Assembly (NCBI GenBank): GCA_910584125.1 | Contig: CAJTXU010000011.1 | Span: 14,505-78,504, forward strand | Source of the DNA: an uncultured Muribaculaceae bacterium | Lineage (GTDB): Bacteria > Bacteroidota > Bacteroidia > Bacteroidales > Muribaculaceae | Reading direction: 5' to 3' | DNA length: 64,000 nt | In this document: positions 1 through 8,747 of the stretch, in pieces | How the letters are laid out: each line of letters opens with the position of its first letter | How positions within the stretch are numbered: position 1 is the stretch's first letter | Made by a program: the position numbers and the translations under genes | The notes under the pieces: model-generated | The model's database searches: none | What the model saw: the letters and a program-made list of their open reading frames with translations, nothing else | Told to the model about the DNA's origin: nothing

Positions 1-516
1 GGCCGAACTGCGCTTGACCTGCACCTTGACCTTCGTTCCCTCCTTGCCGCGCAGCGTGGAGAACACCGCGTCAGTCGACGCCCCCGCGCCCGACAGCTTC
101 TTGCCGTCGGCCTCGAGAATCATATCGCCGGGCAGAAGGCCCACCTTCTCGGCCGGACCTCCGGCCACGACCTCGATCACGTTGACCGTGTCGTTGAGCA
201 CCTGGAACATCACGCCGACACCGCCGAACGAGCTCTCAAGGTCGTCGTTGGTGGCCTCGAGCTCTGACGCAGGGATATAGACCGAATGCGGGTCGAGCGA
301 CGCCAGCATCTCCGGAATCGCCATGTCAAGCAGACTGTCGGTGTCGACCTCGTCGACATACTGGTCGCGGATCAGGTTCATCACCATGCGGATCTTCTCC
401 TCCTCGGGCGAAAGACGGCCCGTGGAGAGATTGCGGCCAATGAAAATACCGCCGATAATGCCTGCGGCAAGTATCAGCGGAATCAGAAAGGAACTGATGT
501 TTATCTTTTTATTCAT
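1..516 (-). CDS. S41 family C-terminal processing protease, N-terminal part (cut by window edge)
   Basis: The reading frame begins at the ATG complementary to 514-516 and runs off the window, giving 172 residues. Residues about 6-26 form one hydrophobic segment (signal anchor). A region typical of tail-specific proteases follows, with the DPHSVYI stretch, and a PDZ domain with SSFGGVGV, GGPAEKVGL and PGDMI motifs. The catalytic Ser/Lys half lies outside the window. Such proteases cleave envelope proteins at their C-termini. The gene overlaps the 3' end of the upstream deaminase gene by 8 bp, so the two are translationally coupled. The family call is firm; the substrate is unknown. Confidence 0.88.
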   Translation of the reverse strand, partial: MNKKINISSFLIPLILAAGIIGGIFIGRNLSTGRLSPEEEKIRMVMNLIRDQYVDEVDTDSLLDMAIPEMLASLDPHSVYIPASELEATNDDLESSFGGVGVMFQVLNDTVNVIEVVAGGPAEKVGLLPGDMILEADGKKLSGAGASTDAVFSTLRGKEGTKVKVQVKRSSA

Positions 517-940
517 CTTGATTCAGAGGTAAATACACAACCTCGACACCGGCCTCGCGCAGCAGGTCGAGACCGTCGGTGATGCGGTACATCTCAGAGA
601 AGACCACCCGGCGGATGCCGGCCTGGATGATCAGTTTCGAGCATTCCATGCAGGGACTCGCCGTGACGTAGAGCGTGCTCCCCTCGCTCGAGTTGTTGCT
701 GCGGGCTACCTTGGTGATGGCGTTTGCCTCGGCGTGGAGCACGTAGGGCAGCGTCGTGCCCTCCTCGCTCTCGCACACGTTCGGAAAACCGGAGGGAGTG
801 CCGTTGTAACCGTCGGAGATTATCATCTTGTCCTTGACGAGAAGGGCCCCGACCTTGCGGCGCTCGCAATATGAGTTCTCGCTCCAGATGCGCGCCATGC
901 GAAGATAGCGGCGGTCGAGCATTTCCTGCTTGCTGTCCAT
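509..940 (-). CDS. dCMP/cytidine deaminase family protein (ComEB-like)
   Basis: The protein has 143 residues, the usual size for a deoxycytidylate deaminase. The zinc-binding deaminase signature is complete: HAE at residues 69-71, where Glu is the proton shuttle, and PCMEC at 96-100, which supplies two Cys ligands. YNGTPSGF near residue 45 is typical of dCMP deaminases. It should convert dCMP to dUMP for dTMP synthesis in the cytoplasm. The gene starts 3 bp after trxB ends and overlaps the downstream protease gene, so it sits inside a run of minus-strand genes beginning at ftsK. Competence function, suggested by the ComEB name, is not implied. Confidence 0.9.
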   Translation of the reverse strand: MDSKQEMLDRRYLRMARIWSENSYCERRKVGALLVKDKMIISDGYNGTPSGFPNVCESEEGTTLPYVLHAEANAITKVARSNNSSEGSTLYVTASPCMECSKLIIQAGIRRVVFSEMYRITDGLDLLREAGVEVVYLPLNQDE

Positions 941-943
941 GTC

Positions 944-1891
944 TCAGAGAATATTGTGGTCTACCAGAAAGCGCTCGGCGTCGAGGGCCGCCCGGCAGCC
1001 AGTTCCAGCCGACGTGACGGCCTGACGGTAGATCGGGTCGGCGCAGTCGCCGGCGGCGAACACGCCCGGCACGTTGGTCGAGGTGTAGGGAGCCTCGGTC
1101 TTGATATATCCGAGTTCGTCGACCTCGATCTGGCCCTTGAAGATGTCGGTGTTGGGTTTGTGGCCGATGGCGAGGAAGAAGCCCTCGATGGCGATGTCGA
1201 AACGCTCCTCAAGCTCCGTGCCCATGTCGCGCACGATACGGGCGCCCTCCACGCCGTCCTCGCCGAAGAGGCCCACCGTGTTGCAGCGGAACAGGATCTC
1301 GATGTTCTCCTTGTCCATGACACGCTGGCGCATCACCTTCGAAGCTCGCAGATAGTCCTTGCGGACAATCATATAGACCTTGCGGCAGAGAGTGGAGAGA
1401 TAGAGCGCCTCCTCGCAGGCGGTGTCGCCGCCGCCCACCACGGCCACATCCTTCTTGCGGTAGAAGAAGCCGTCGCATGTGGCGCACGCGCTGACGCCGA
1501 GGCCTCGGTATTTCTCCTCGTCGGGCAGACCGAGATATTTGGCCGACGCGCCGGTGCATATGATTACGGTCTCGGCCGTGTAGACCTCGCCGCGGTCGTC
1601 GGTACAGCGGAACGGACGCTCCGAGAAATGGACCTCCGTGATGGTGCGCGACAGCACCTGCGTGCCGAAACGCACCGCCTGGTCGCGGAGTTCGTTCATC
1701 ATCTGCATTCCCTGCACACCGTCGGGATAGCCGGGAAAGTTCTCGATCTCGGTGGTCTGCGTGAGCTGGCCGCCGGGCTGCTCGCCTTCGAACAATATGG
1801 GCCTCAGGTTGGCGCGGGACGCATAGATGCCAGCCGTGAATCCGGCCGGGCCCGAGCCTATTATCAGCACTTTGGTCTTTTTGTCTTCCAT
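944..1891 (-). CDS. trxB: thioredoxin-disulfide reductase
   Basis: The 315-residue protein has the low-molecular-weight thioredoxin reductase layout. An FAD-binding GSGPAG lies at 12-17, the redox-active CATC at 136-139, an NADPH-binding GGGDTA at about 153-158, and a second FAD motif, FAAGDCAD, near the C-terminus. It passes electrons from NADPH to thioredoxin in the cytoplasm. The length matches the family. The start ATG at 1891 precedes the FAD motif by the normal distance. It lies 117 bp downstream of the lolA-like gene and 3 bp upstream of the deaminase gene, so co-transcription with both is plausible. Confidence 0.97.
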   Translation of the reverse strand: MEDKKTKVLIIGSGPAGFTAGIYASRANLRPILFEGEQPGGQLTQTTEIENFPGYPDGVQGMQMMNELRDQAVRFGTQVLSRTITEVHFSERPFRCTDDRGEVYTAETVIICTGASAKYLGLPDEEKYRGLGVSACATCDGFFYRKKDVAVVGGGDTACEEALYLSTLCRKVYMIVRKDYLRASKVMRQRVMDKENIEILFRCNTVGLFGEDGVEGARIVRDMGTELEERFDIAIEGFFLAIGHKPNTDIFKGQIEVDELGYIKTEAPYTSTNVPGVFAAGDCADPIYRQAVTSAGTGCRAALDAERFLVDHNIL

Positions 1892-2008
1892 GTGATTCGG
1901 TTTGAATATCCAGGGGGAACGCTAAGCCCCCGCCTATATTAACACTTTTATTTTGATTTTTATTTATTCAGCAGTTCAAATCCGCATTCTCACCGCCGGC
2001 CTGTCGGC

Positions 2009-2638
2009 TCAGCGAAGGTCGACGACTTCGTAATCGGACATCGAACCCACCGGGCACTCGAAGAGAGACGCGGCGTTTTTGGCCGTGAGTGTCAGCGTGT
2101 TGATGTATACGGTCGAGACGTTGTCGTTGCGGTCGCGGATTATGAATCGCTCGGGGAGGTAGGTCTTCTTGTTGACGGCTATCTCCACGGCCTTTATGTC
2201 TGAGTTGCGGTCCTTGGGATTGATCACCACGAGATGCCTCGCCGCGTCCTTGCGGCGCGAGAAACCGACCACGTATTTCGACTTCCACGAGTCGAGGTAG
2301 GCGAACGGATTGACCTCGCTCACCTCCGCGTCGGAGGGCTTGACCACGGTGATCTCCTTGGTGCGGGGATTGGATGTCCACATGTCGCGGCCGTCATACC
2401 ATGTGGTGCCGGCCGGGGTCTTGAGCCTGAACTTGCCGGCCGAAGACTCGAACGTGCCCGACAGGGCGGCCGAGCCCTTGCTCTCGATGCGGAACCCGCA
2501 GTTGACCGACGAGGCCTTGCGGACCTTCGTCACCGCCTTGTCGAGCACCTGGGCGGCGTTCTGGGCGGAAACGGTAGCGATTCCCGCCGCCATAAGCGCG
2601 AGCAGGAGCAGTAACCTTAACCGAAATGTATGTTTCAT
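2009..2638 (-). CDS. LolA-like outer membrane lipoprotein carrier protein
   Basis: The protein has 209 residues. A signal peptide (about 1-25, ending VSAQ) is followed by a LolA/LolB-like beta fold. Features are an early Gly/Ser-rich strand segment, a motif around GKFRLKTPAGTTWYDG and WTSNPRTKEI, and a NPFAYL stretch. In the known family this periplasmic protein carries lipoproteins from the inner to the outer membrane. It starts 17 bp after ftsK, a pairing that makes co-transcription likely. The assignment rests on fold-like sequence patterns and context, so an outer-membrane-protein maturation role other than strict LolA is possible. Confidence 0.82.
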   Translation of the reverse strand: MKHTFRLRLLLLLALMAAGIATVSAQNAAQVLDKAVTKVRKASSVNCGFRIESKGSAALSGTFESSAGKFRLKTPAGTTWYDGRDMWTSNPRTKEITVVKPSDAEVSEVNPFAYLDSWKSKYVVGFSRRKDAARHLVVINPKDRNSDIKAVEIAVNKKTYLPERFIIRDRNDNVSTVYINTLTLTAKNAASLFECPVGSMSDYEVVDLR

Positions 2639-2655
2639 TTCCGTAATGTTTAAAA

Positions 2656-5373
2656 TCAGAGGTTTGCGAGGATTTCCTCAAGTCGGGCGGGATCGACGAG
2701 CACGGCGCGGGGCTTGCCTCCCTGCGACGCGCCGACGATTCCGGCGCGCTCGAGCTGGTCCATGATGCGTCCGGCGCGGTTGTAGCCTATCTCATAGTGA
2801 CGCTGCACGTTGGAGGTCGAAGCCCGGCCCGACGACACGACATTGCGGGCCACGTCGGCGAAGAGAGGGTCGCGGTCGCCGACAGGGCCGCTCTCGCCAC
2901 CTCCCTCGCCGCCGTCGATGGTCGGTTCGGGAAGCGGATATACGCCCTGGGGATAGGGCTGACGCTCCACATACTCGCAGATCTTCTCCACCTCCGGGGT
3001 GTCGATGAAGGCGCACTGCACGCGCACCATCTCCGAGTTGTTGAAGATCAGCATATCGCCCCGGCCTATGAGCTGTTGGGCGCCCGGAGTGTCGAGGATG
3101 GTCTTCGAGTCAACACCCGACGACACCTTGAACGAGATGCGGGCCGGGAAGTTGGCCTTGATTATACCGGTGATGACGTTGGTCGATGGGCGCTGGGTGG
3201 CGATGATGACATGCATGCCCACGGCTCGAGCCTTCTGCGCGAGACGTGCGATCGGCATCTCGACGTTCTTGCCCGAGACCATGATGAGGTCGCCGAACTC
3301 GTCGACCACCACCACGATATAGGGGAGGAACCTGTGGCCCTCGGCCGGATTGAGCTTGCAGTCGCGTATCTTGGCGTTGTATTCCTCGATGTTGCGAGTG
3401 TGCGCGTTCTTGAGCAGCGTGTAGCGGTTGTCCATCTCGATGCAGAGCGAGTTGAGCGTGGCCTCCACCTTGGCCATGTCGGTGATGACGGGTTCTTCCT
3501 CCTCGCCCGGAATCGACGCCATGTAGTAGTTGCGCAGCTTGTTGTAGAGCGAGAACTCAACCTGCTTGGGGTCGATCATGACGAACTTCACCTCATGCGG
3601 CGCCTTGCAGTAGAGCAGCGAGGCGATGATGGCGTTGAGGCCCACCGATTTGCCCTGGCCCGTGGCACCGGCCACGAGCAGGTGGGGCATCTTGGCCAGA
3701 TCGGCGATATAGACATCGTTGGAGATGGTGGAGCCGAGCGCGATCGGCAGGGCGTAGCGCGACTCCTGGTATTTCTTAGACTTTATGACAGTGCGCATCG
3801 ACACGGTCTGCGCCTCCTTGTTGGCGACCTCTATGCCGACGGTGCCCTTGCCGGGAATGGGGGCTATGATTCGCACGCCCTTGGCGGCGAGGCTGAGGGC
3901 GATGTCGTCGACGAGGCTTCTGATCTTGGCGATCTTGACTCCGGAGTCAGGCACGATCTCATACAGCGTCACCGTCGGACCGACCGTCGCCTCTATGCGT
4001 GTGATGGGGATGCCGAAGTCGAGAAGTGTCTTCTCGATCTTGCGCTTGTTCTCCACCTGTTCCTCGGAGTCCACATTGACCTTCTCGACGCCCTCGCGCA
4101 GAAGCTCGAACGGCGGGAACTTGTATTTCTGGTTCTCGAAGTGCTCTACGTCCGAATGGAAACGCCGCGACTCGGTCTGGTCGATGGTGTTGACTGTCAC
4201 GACCATCTTCGACTCCCCGTCGTCGGCGGTCTCGTCCGTGCCTTCGGTGTCCGCTCCGTCGGGCTGCGCTGCATCTCCGCCGGTGCCGGCCGGTGCATCC
4301 GGGGCTGTCGGGGTATCGTCCGCAGGCTCGGCAGGTGTGTCAGGTGTATTGTCAGGCTTATTGTCAGGCTTATTGTCAGGCGTACGGGCCGGCGTTGCGG
4401 GGTCCTTGACGGGTACTTCCTCCCCGAGGTCATACAGGCCCATCGCCGAGCCGCCGAAATCAAGCGGCGAGTCATCGGCGTCAGGAGTGTCGGAAATGTC
4501 GGCGTTGCCGATCACGGCGGTCTCGCCGGCACGCAGGTCGTCGATCTTCTCCTGTTCCTGCATACGCCTGATCTCCTCCTCGCGCTGGCGGCGGGCCTCA
4601 CGCTCGGCTGCAGCGGCGCGGCGGCGTTCGTTGACCTTGCGGCGATAGCGGATGATCCAGTTCACGAGGTCGCGCAGGCATATCACGATGAAGACGGCGA
4701 TCATGAAGATGCTCAGAAGCACGGCGCCCACACTGCCTATAAAGCTGATGATGAACTCGTTGACGTACGTGCCATGATATCCGCCCCAGTTCACGGCCGT
4801 GTGCATGCTGTAGGTCACGAGACCTATCACGAGCGACACCGTGATGAGGGCCACGATGCACTTGATGGTGAAATCGAGCACCTTGAACCGCGGACGACCA
4901 ACGAGGGCCTTGAGGGTGAGAGCCCCGAGCCACACGATGATCACGAGCGAACCGAGGCCGAAACCGTCGTTGATGAGCAGATTGGCCAGGCGCGCGCCCC
5001 CCTCGCCTCCCGGATTGGCCACGCCCCTCGCGGCCCCGACCGGGGCGGCCGAGATGCGCGACATGTCCTGGATGCACGTGCCGAAATAGCTGCAGAACGA
5101 CACCGCGAGATAGATCGTGAGGCACCCTAAAAAGATTCCGGCGAGTATCCTCGCCGACGGACTCGTGAACCAGGCGAAGAACGCCTTGAAAGGAGATTCC
5201 TTCTTCTTCACGGGCGTCTTCATCCGGGTGCTGTCGTCGGCGCGGCGCGACGCTACGCGACGACGCGACGGCTTCTCGTTGTTCTTCTTTTCGGGCTTTG
5301 CCGGGGGTGTGTCGGCGACCACCGCCTCCTCGGCATAGTTTATTTCGGGTGTGTAATTGTCGAAGTTTCGCAT
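2656..5373 (-). CDS. ftsK: DNA translocase FtsK
   Basis: The 905-residue protein has the full FtsK/SpoIIIE architecture. Four membrane segments lie between about residues 70 and 240. A charged linker of about 150 residues follows, rich in Asp, Pro, Thr and Ala with short DNKP repeats. The motor domain has Walker A GATGQGKS near 567 and a Walker B region with DEFGD near 690. A C-terminal winged-helix gamma domain (last 70 residues) reads DNA orientation. It pumps DNA at the division septum and activates chromosome dimer resolution. A TAAATTTG promoter element lies about 20 bp upstream of the start. Downstream are lolA-like and trxB on the same strand. Confidence 0.97.
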   Translation of the reverse strand: MRNFDNYTPEINYAEEAVVADTPPAKPEKKNNEKPSRRRVASRRADDSTRMKTPVKKKESPFKAFFAWFTSPSARILAGIFLGCLTIYLAVSFCSYFGTCIQDMSRISAAPVGAARGVANPGGEGGARLANLLINDGFGLGSLVIIVWLGALTLKALVGRPRFKVLDFTIKCIVALITVSLVIGLVTYSMHTAVNWGGYHGTYVNEFIISFIGSVGAVLLSIFMIAVFIVICLRDLVNWIIRYRRKVNERRRAAAAEREARRQREEEIRRMQEQEKIDDLRAGETAVIGNADISDTPDADDSPLDFGGSAMGLYDLGEEVPVKDPATPARTPDNKPDNKPDNTPDTPAEPADDTPTAPDAPAGTGGDAAQPDGADTEGTDETADDGESKMVVTVNTIDQTESRRFHSDVEHFENQKYKFPPFELLREGVEKVNVDSEEQVENKRKIEKTLLDFGIPITRIEATVGPTVTLYEIVPDSGVKIAKIRSLVDDIALSLAAKGVRIIAPIPGKGTVGIEVANKEAQTVSMRTVIKSKKYQESRYALPIALGSTISNDVYIADLAKMPHLLVAGATGQGKSVGLNAIIASLLYCKAPHEVKFVMIDPKQVEFSLYNKLRNYYMASIPGEEEEPVITDMAKVEATLNSLCIEMDNRYTLLKNAHTRNIEEYNAKIRDCKLNPAEGHRFLPYIVVVVDEFGDLIMVSGKNVEMPIARLAQKARAVGMHVIIATQRPSTNVITGIIKANFPARISFKVSSGVDSKTILDTPGAQQLIGRGDMLIFNNSEMVRVQCAFIDTPEVEKICEYVERQPYPQGVYPLPEPTIDGGEGGGESGPVGDRDPLFADVARNVVSSGRASTSNVQRHYEIGYNRAGRIMDQLERAGIVGASQGGKPRAVLVDPARLEEILANL
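4347..4382. repeat. 12-bp in-frame tandem repeat inside ftsK
   Basis: Three consecutive 12-bp units of the form TATTGTCAGGCT (the last copy with one change) encode the DNKP/DNTP repeats of the FtsK linker. The unit is a multiple of three, so changes in copy number would keep the frame. Confidence 0.85.
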
Positions 5374-5393
5374 TGAAGGTAATTTTCAGATGG

Positions 5394-5401
5394 CAAATTT
5401 A
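5394..5401 (-). promoter_or_regulatory. Bacteroidota -7 element for ftsK
   Basis: On the minus strand the octamer TAAATTTG matches TAnnTTTG. It ends 20 bp before the ftsK ATG. No clear TTTG was seen at the -33 position, so this is a one-box call. Confidence 0.55.
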
Positions 5402-5443
5402 CAAAATTTTTCTCTTATTTCCTCGCCGGGCGCGCAATATATT

Positions 5444-6460
5444 TTATTCGAAAAGCGCGGGGTCTGTCTCTTCGGGTGCCTCGGGCTCCGGCGTCGGCAC
5501 GGCGGGCGTCTCGACCGCAGGGAGCGTGACGGTGTCGGGCGCGACCTTGCGCTCCTCCTCCTCGGCATTGCGCAGAGAGTCCCTCTCGCGGGCCTTTATC
5601 TCCTCGGGGTCAGCGGGTTTCAGCTTCCTCTCCGAGTCAGACATGGCATATTTAGGATTGGTGGGGAAATAGGGAATGTCATAGCCCTCCTCGCGGTTGA
5701 CGGCGCGGTCGCGCTTGCCCGGCAGGATGATGACGGGCATACCGGGGGTGACGAGCTCCACGAGCTCCAGGATGTTCTCGTTGGTGAGACGGATGCAGCC
5801 GTGGCTCGCGCGGTGGCCTATCGACCAGGGCGCGCAGGTGCCGTGGATGCCTATCTGGCTTGTCGTCGGAATCTTTATCCTGATGAACCTCGGGCCGAAC
5901 TGGCCCTTCTTCTTCGACTGGACTCCGTTGTCGTCGGTGTAGAGCCATTCGGTGCTGTTGTAACGCCCCTCGACCGAGAAGAATCCCTCGGGCGTGCGGG
6001 AGTCGGCCTTCTTGTGCTTCGTGCCGTAATTGCGGGCGCACGCCATGCCGTACTGTCTCTTGACGTGGCCCTCGCGGTCGTAGAGTATGACCTCCATCGC
6101 AGCCTTGTCGACCACGATGAAGCCGTCGTAGCGCGCGAGTTCGGGGATGAGCCTGGCGGCGTACTCGGGAGTCTCGCGCGCTATCACGGGAAGTATCCCG
6201 CCCTGGTATCTGTCGGCCTTCGGACCCGACTCGACATATTCGGTCACCTCCGTGCGGCCGCTGAACACGTAGTCGGAATCGCCCGGCTCGGGCACACGGG
6301 GAGGAGTCGCGGGGACTTCGGAAGCCGCCGCGACGGCCGCCGTCTGCCCGGCAGTGTCGGACGCCGCGCCGCCTCGTCTGCTGCCAGAGCAGCCCGACAG
6401 GGCCACGGCCGTGATTATGCTTGCCACTATCAGCGTAATGGTAAGTCGTGAGATTTGCAT
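5444..6460 (-). CDS. L,D-transpeptidase (YkuD domain) lipoprotein
   Basis: The protein has 338 residues from the ATG at 6460. This start gives a clean lipoprotein signal ending in ALSGC, with the lipid-acceptor Cys at 24; the frame stays open further upstream but that part is not signal-like. The YkuD catalytic signature is present as HGTCAP followed by SHGCIRL, with the nucleophile Cys near residue 222. Such enzymes make or exchange 3-3 peptidoglycan cross-links or attach proteins to peptidoglycan in the periplasm. The C-terminal 80 residues are charged and Pro/Glu-rich, probably disordered. It is divergent from the small membrane protein and dxs, and upstream of ftsK on the same strand. Confidence 0.92.
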   Translation of the reverse strand: MQISRLTITLIVASIITAVALSGCSGSRRGGAASDTAGQTAAVAAASEVPATPPRVPEPGDSDYVFSGRTEVTEYVESGPKADRYQGGILPVIARETPEYAARLIPELARYDGFIVVDKAAMEVILYDREGHVKRQYGMACARNYGTKHKKADSRTPEGFFSVEGRYNSTEWLYTDDNGVQSKKKGQFGPRFIRIKIPTTSQIGIHGTCAPWSIGHRASHGCIRLTNENILELVELVTPGMPVIILPGKRDRAVNREEGYDIPYFPTNPKYAMSDSERKLKPADPEEIKARERDSLRNAEEEERKVAPDTVTLPAVETPAVPTPEPEAPEETDPALFE

Positions 6461-6486
6461 ATGGTCTCCAATTCGTAAATAGTCTG

Positions 6487-6494
6487 CAAAATTA
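6487..6494 (-). promoter_or_regulatory. Bacteroidota -7 element for the L,D-transpeptidase gene
   Basis: TAATTTTG on the minus strand lies 26 bp before the chosen ATG at 6460. It also argues against the longer upstream start, which would lie upstream of the promoter. No good -33 box was seen. Confidence 0.55.
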
Positions 6495-6594
6495 CATAAA
6501 AAAGCCCAATAAAAAAATTCCTGAGGCATTGTTGACAATAAATACCCGGAATTTAACCTCCAATTCAAATATTTTTGTTAAATTCGCAATCAAG

Positions 6595-6780
6595 ATGAAG
6601 ACCTCAGCGATAATAGGGCTGTCCCTGTTGCTGGCGGTGTGGCTGTGGCTCGCGTGGCTGCTGCTCTCGGCCGGCGGTGTGAATCTCAAGAATTTACTGA
6701 TTCTTGCGATGACGGCCATCATCATCTTCGTGCCTCTGTGGAAGAAATATTACAAAGGGCCTGAAAACAAAAAGAAATGA
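6595..6780 (+). CDS. small two-helix membrane protein
   Basis: This 61-residue protein begins at the ATG at 6595. Two hydrophobic segments (about 5-25, rich in Leu and Trp, and 32-49) are joined by a short GGVN turn, and the tail is strongly basic (KKYYKGPENKKK). I do not recognise a family. The stop codon overlaps the dxs start in an ATGA arrangement, so the two genes are translationally coupled. The frame is open upstream to 6448, but the extra part overlaps the divergent gene and its promoter and is unlikely to be translated. No function can be given. Confidence 0.7.
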   Translation: MKTSAIIGLSLLLAVWLWLAWLLLSAGGVNLKNLLILAMTAIIIFVPLWKKYYKGPENKKK

Positions 6781-8732
6781 CTCAAGACCAGAAAGATAGC
6801 GAAATGCCGGCGACCGACGGATACCCCATCCTGTCGAAAATCAAAAGTCCGGCCGACCTAAAGACCCTGCCGGTCGAGACGCTTCCGGTGCTGTGTGACG
6901 AAATAAGGAGATATCTTATTTCGAACCTCTCGTGCAATCCGGGCCATTTCGGTTCGAGCATGGGCGCCGTCGAGATCATCGTCGCGATGCATTACGTGTT
7001 CGACACGCCCCGCGACCGCGTCGTGTTCGACGTCGGCCACCAGGCGTATGCCCATAAACTGCTAACCGGGCGCTTCGAGGCTTTCCGCAACCAGCGCAAG
7101 CTCGGCGGCCTGAGCGGCTTCCCCTTCCCCGCCGAGAGCGAATACGACACGTTCGTATGCGGGCACGCCGGCAACTCGATCTCGGCCGCCCTCGGCATGG
7201 CGATAGCCGACATGAACACACCCGGCGAGGAAGACCGCAAGACCGTGGCCCTCATCGGCGACGCGTCGATCAGCGGCGGCCTCGCCTTCGAGGGGCTCAA
7301 CAACGCCTCGCAGAACCCCAACAACCTGCTTATAATCCTCAACGACAACGACATGTCGATCGACGACAATGTCGGCGCGCTGCACCGCGCACTGTCGGAG
7401 ATGTCGACCTCGGCGCGCTACAACCGCTTGAGGTTCAAGACCTACCAGCTGTTCCGCAAATGGGGCCTCATCGCCGACAAGGGCAAGGGGCTGATGCTCC
7501 GCTTCAACAACGCCCTCAAGTCGCTCGTGGCCCAGCAGCAGAACATCTTCGAGGGCCTCAACATCAGATATTTCGGACCGTTCAACGGCAACGACGTGCT
7601 GAAGATCGTCAAGGTGCTTCAGGACATAAAGGAGATGAAAGGGCCGAGGATCCTGCACCTGCACACGCGCAAGGGCAAGGGATTCGCCGCCGCCGAAATC
7701 AACCCCGCGCCCTGGCACGCCCCAGGCAAATTCGACCCCGAGACCGCCCGGAGGCAATCGGAAAACCGTCCGCCCGACGACGTGCCGCTGTGGCAGGAGG
7801 TTTTCGGCGAGACCCTTGTGGAACTCGCCGAGAAGAACGAGTCGATAGTCGGAATCACAGCCGCGATGCCCACGGGCACGTCGATGAACAAGATGGCGCG
7901 CTTCCCCAACCGCATGTTCGACGTCGGCATCTCCGAGGGGCACGCCGTGACGTTCGCCGGAGGCCTCGCCGCCGCGGGCAAACGCCCGTTCGTGGCGATA
8001 TATTCCTCATTCCTGCAGCGTGGTTTCGACAACATCATCCACGACGTGGCCATACAGGGGCTGCCTGTGACTTTCTGCATCGACCGCGCCGGAATCGTCG
8101 GCGAGGACGGCGTGACCCACCACGGCATGTTCGACATCCCTTATCTGCGCATCATCCCCGGGCTTAAAGTCGCCGCGCCCATGGACGCCGCCACATTGCG
8201 CGACATCATGGCCTCGTCGCTCTCATGGCAGGGTCCGCTCGCCGTCAGATACCCGCGCGGCAAGGCCGACACCCGTGACTGGAAGACGCCCTTCCGCCCC
8301 ATCGAGCCCGGCAAGTCCCGCCAACTCATCTCCACCCCAGGTGCCCGCGCGGCCATACTCTCCGTCGGCCCCATAGGATTCGAGGCGCGGAAAGCCATAG
8401 AGTCGCTGAAAGAGAAAGGCATCGCGGCTGACCATTTCGACATGATATGGATCAAGCCGCTCGACACCGACGCCTTGACGGAGATAGCGGAGAAATACGA
8501 CCTCATCGTCACCGTCGAGGACGGCGTCAAGGCCGCCGGATTCGGCTCGGCCGTCGAGGAATGGCTCGCCGCCAACGGATCGACGGCACGCGTCCGAACT
8601 CTCGGCATTCCTGACAATTGGGTCTACCAAGGCTCGGTTGCCGAGCTGAGGCACATCTGCGGCTTCGACGCCGAGGCTATAGCCGCCTGCGTCGAGGAGT
8701 CGCTGCCGGCGACCTCCGCAACCCAACCGTAA
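6777..8732 (+). CDS. dxs: 1-deoxy-D-xylulose-5-phosphate synthase
   Basis: The 651-residue protein condenses pyruvate and glyceraldehyde 3-phosphate, the first step of the MEP isoprenoid pathway. It has the thiamine-diphosphate transketolase layout. N-terminal parts include FDVGHQAYAHK and GDASISGG; the N-terminal diphosphate/Mg motif ends in LNDNDMSI. The central pyrimidine domain has DRAGIVGEDGVTHHG, and a C-terminal transketolase domain follows. The length is normal. The start ATG overlaps the stop of the small membrane protein. The trkA gene follows after 15 bp. Isoprenoid output connects with the menaquinone genes further along the window. Confidence 0.97.
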   Translation: MTQDQKDSEMPATDGYPILSKIKSPADLKTLPVETLPVLCDEIRRYLISNLSCNPGHFGSSMGAVEIIVAMHYVFDTPRDRVVFDVGHQAYAHKLLTGRFEAFRNQRKLGGLSGFPFPAESEYDTFVCGHAGNSISAALGMAIADMNTPGEEDRKTVALIGDASISGGLAFEGLNNASQNPNNLLIILNDNDMSIDDNVGALHRALSEMSTSARYNRLRFKTYQLFRKWGLIADKGKGLMLRFNNALKSLVAQQQNIFEGLNIRYFGPFNGNDVLKIVKVLQDIKEMKGPRILHLHTRKGKGFAAAEINPAPWHAPGKFDPETARRQSENRPPDDVPLWQEVFGETLVELAEKNESIVGITAAMPTGTSMNKMARFPNRMFDVGISEGHAVTFAGGLAAAGKRPFVAIYSSFLQRGFDNIIHDVAIQGLPVTFCIDRAGIVGEDGVTHHGMFDIPYLRIIPGLKVAAPMDAATLRDIMASSLSWQGPLAVRYPRGKADTRDWKTPFRPIEPGKSRQLISTPGARAAILSVGPIGFEARKAIESLKEKGIAADHFDMIWIKPLDTDALTEIAEKYDLIVTVEDGVKAAGFGSAVEEWLAANGSTARVRTLGIPDNWVYQGSVAELRHICGFDAEAIAACVEESLPATSATQP

Positions 8733-8747
8733 CCGAAGTTTCACGTC

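Noticed and set aside
2797..5130. 777-codon open frame opposite ftsK
   Set aside because: GC-rich coding sequence produces long antisense frames; the His/Asp/Arg/Val-rich translation has no domain, and ftsK on the other strand is complete.
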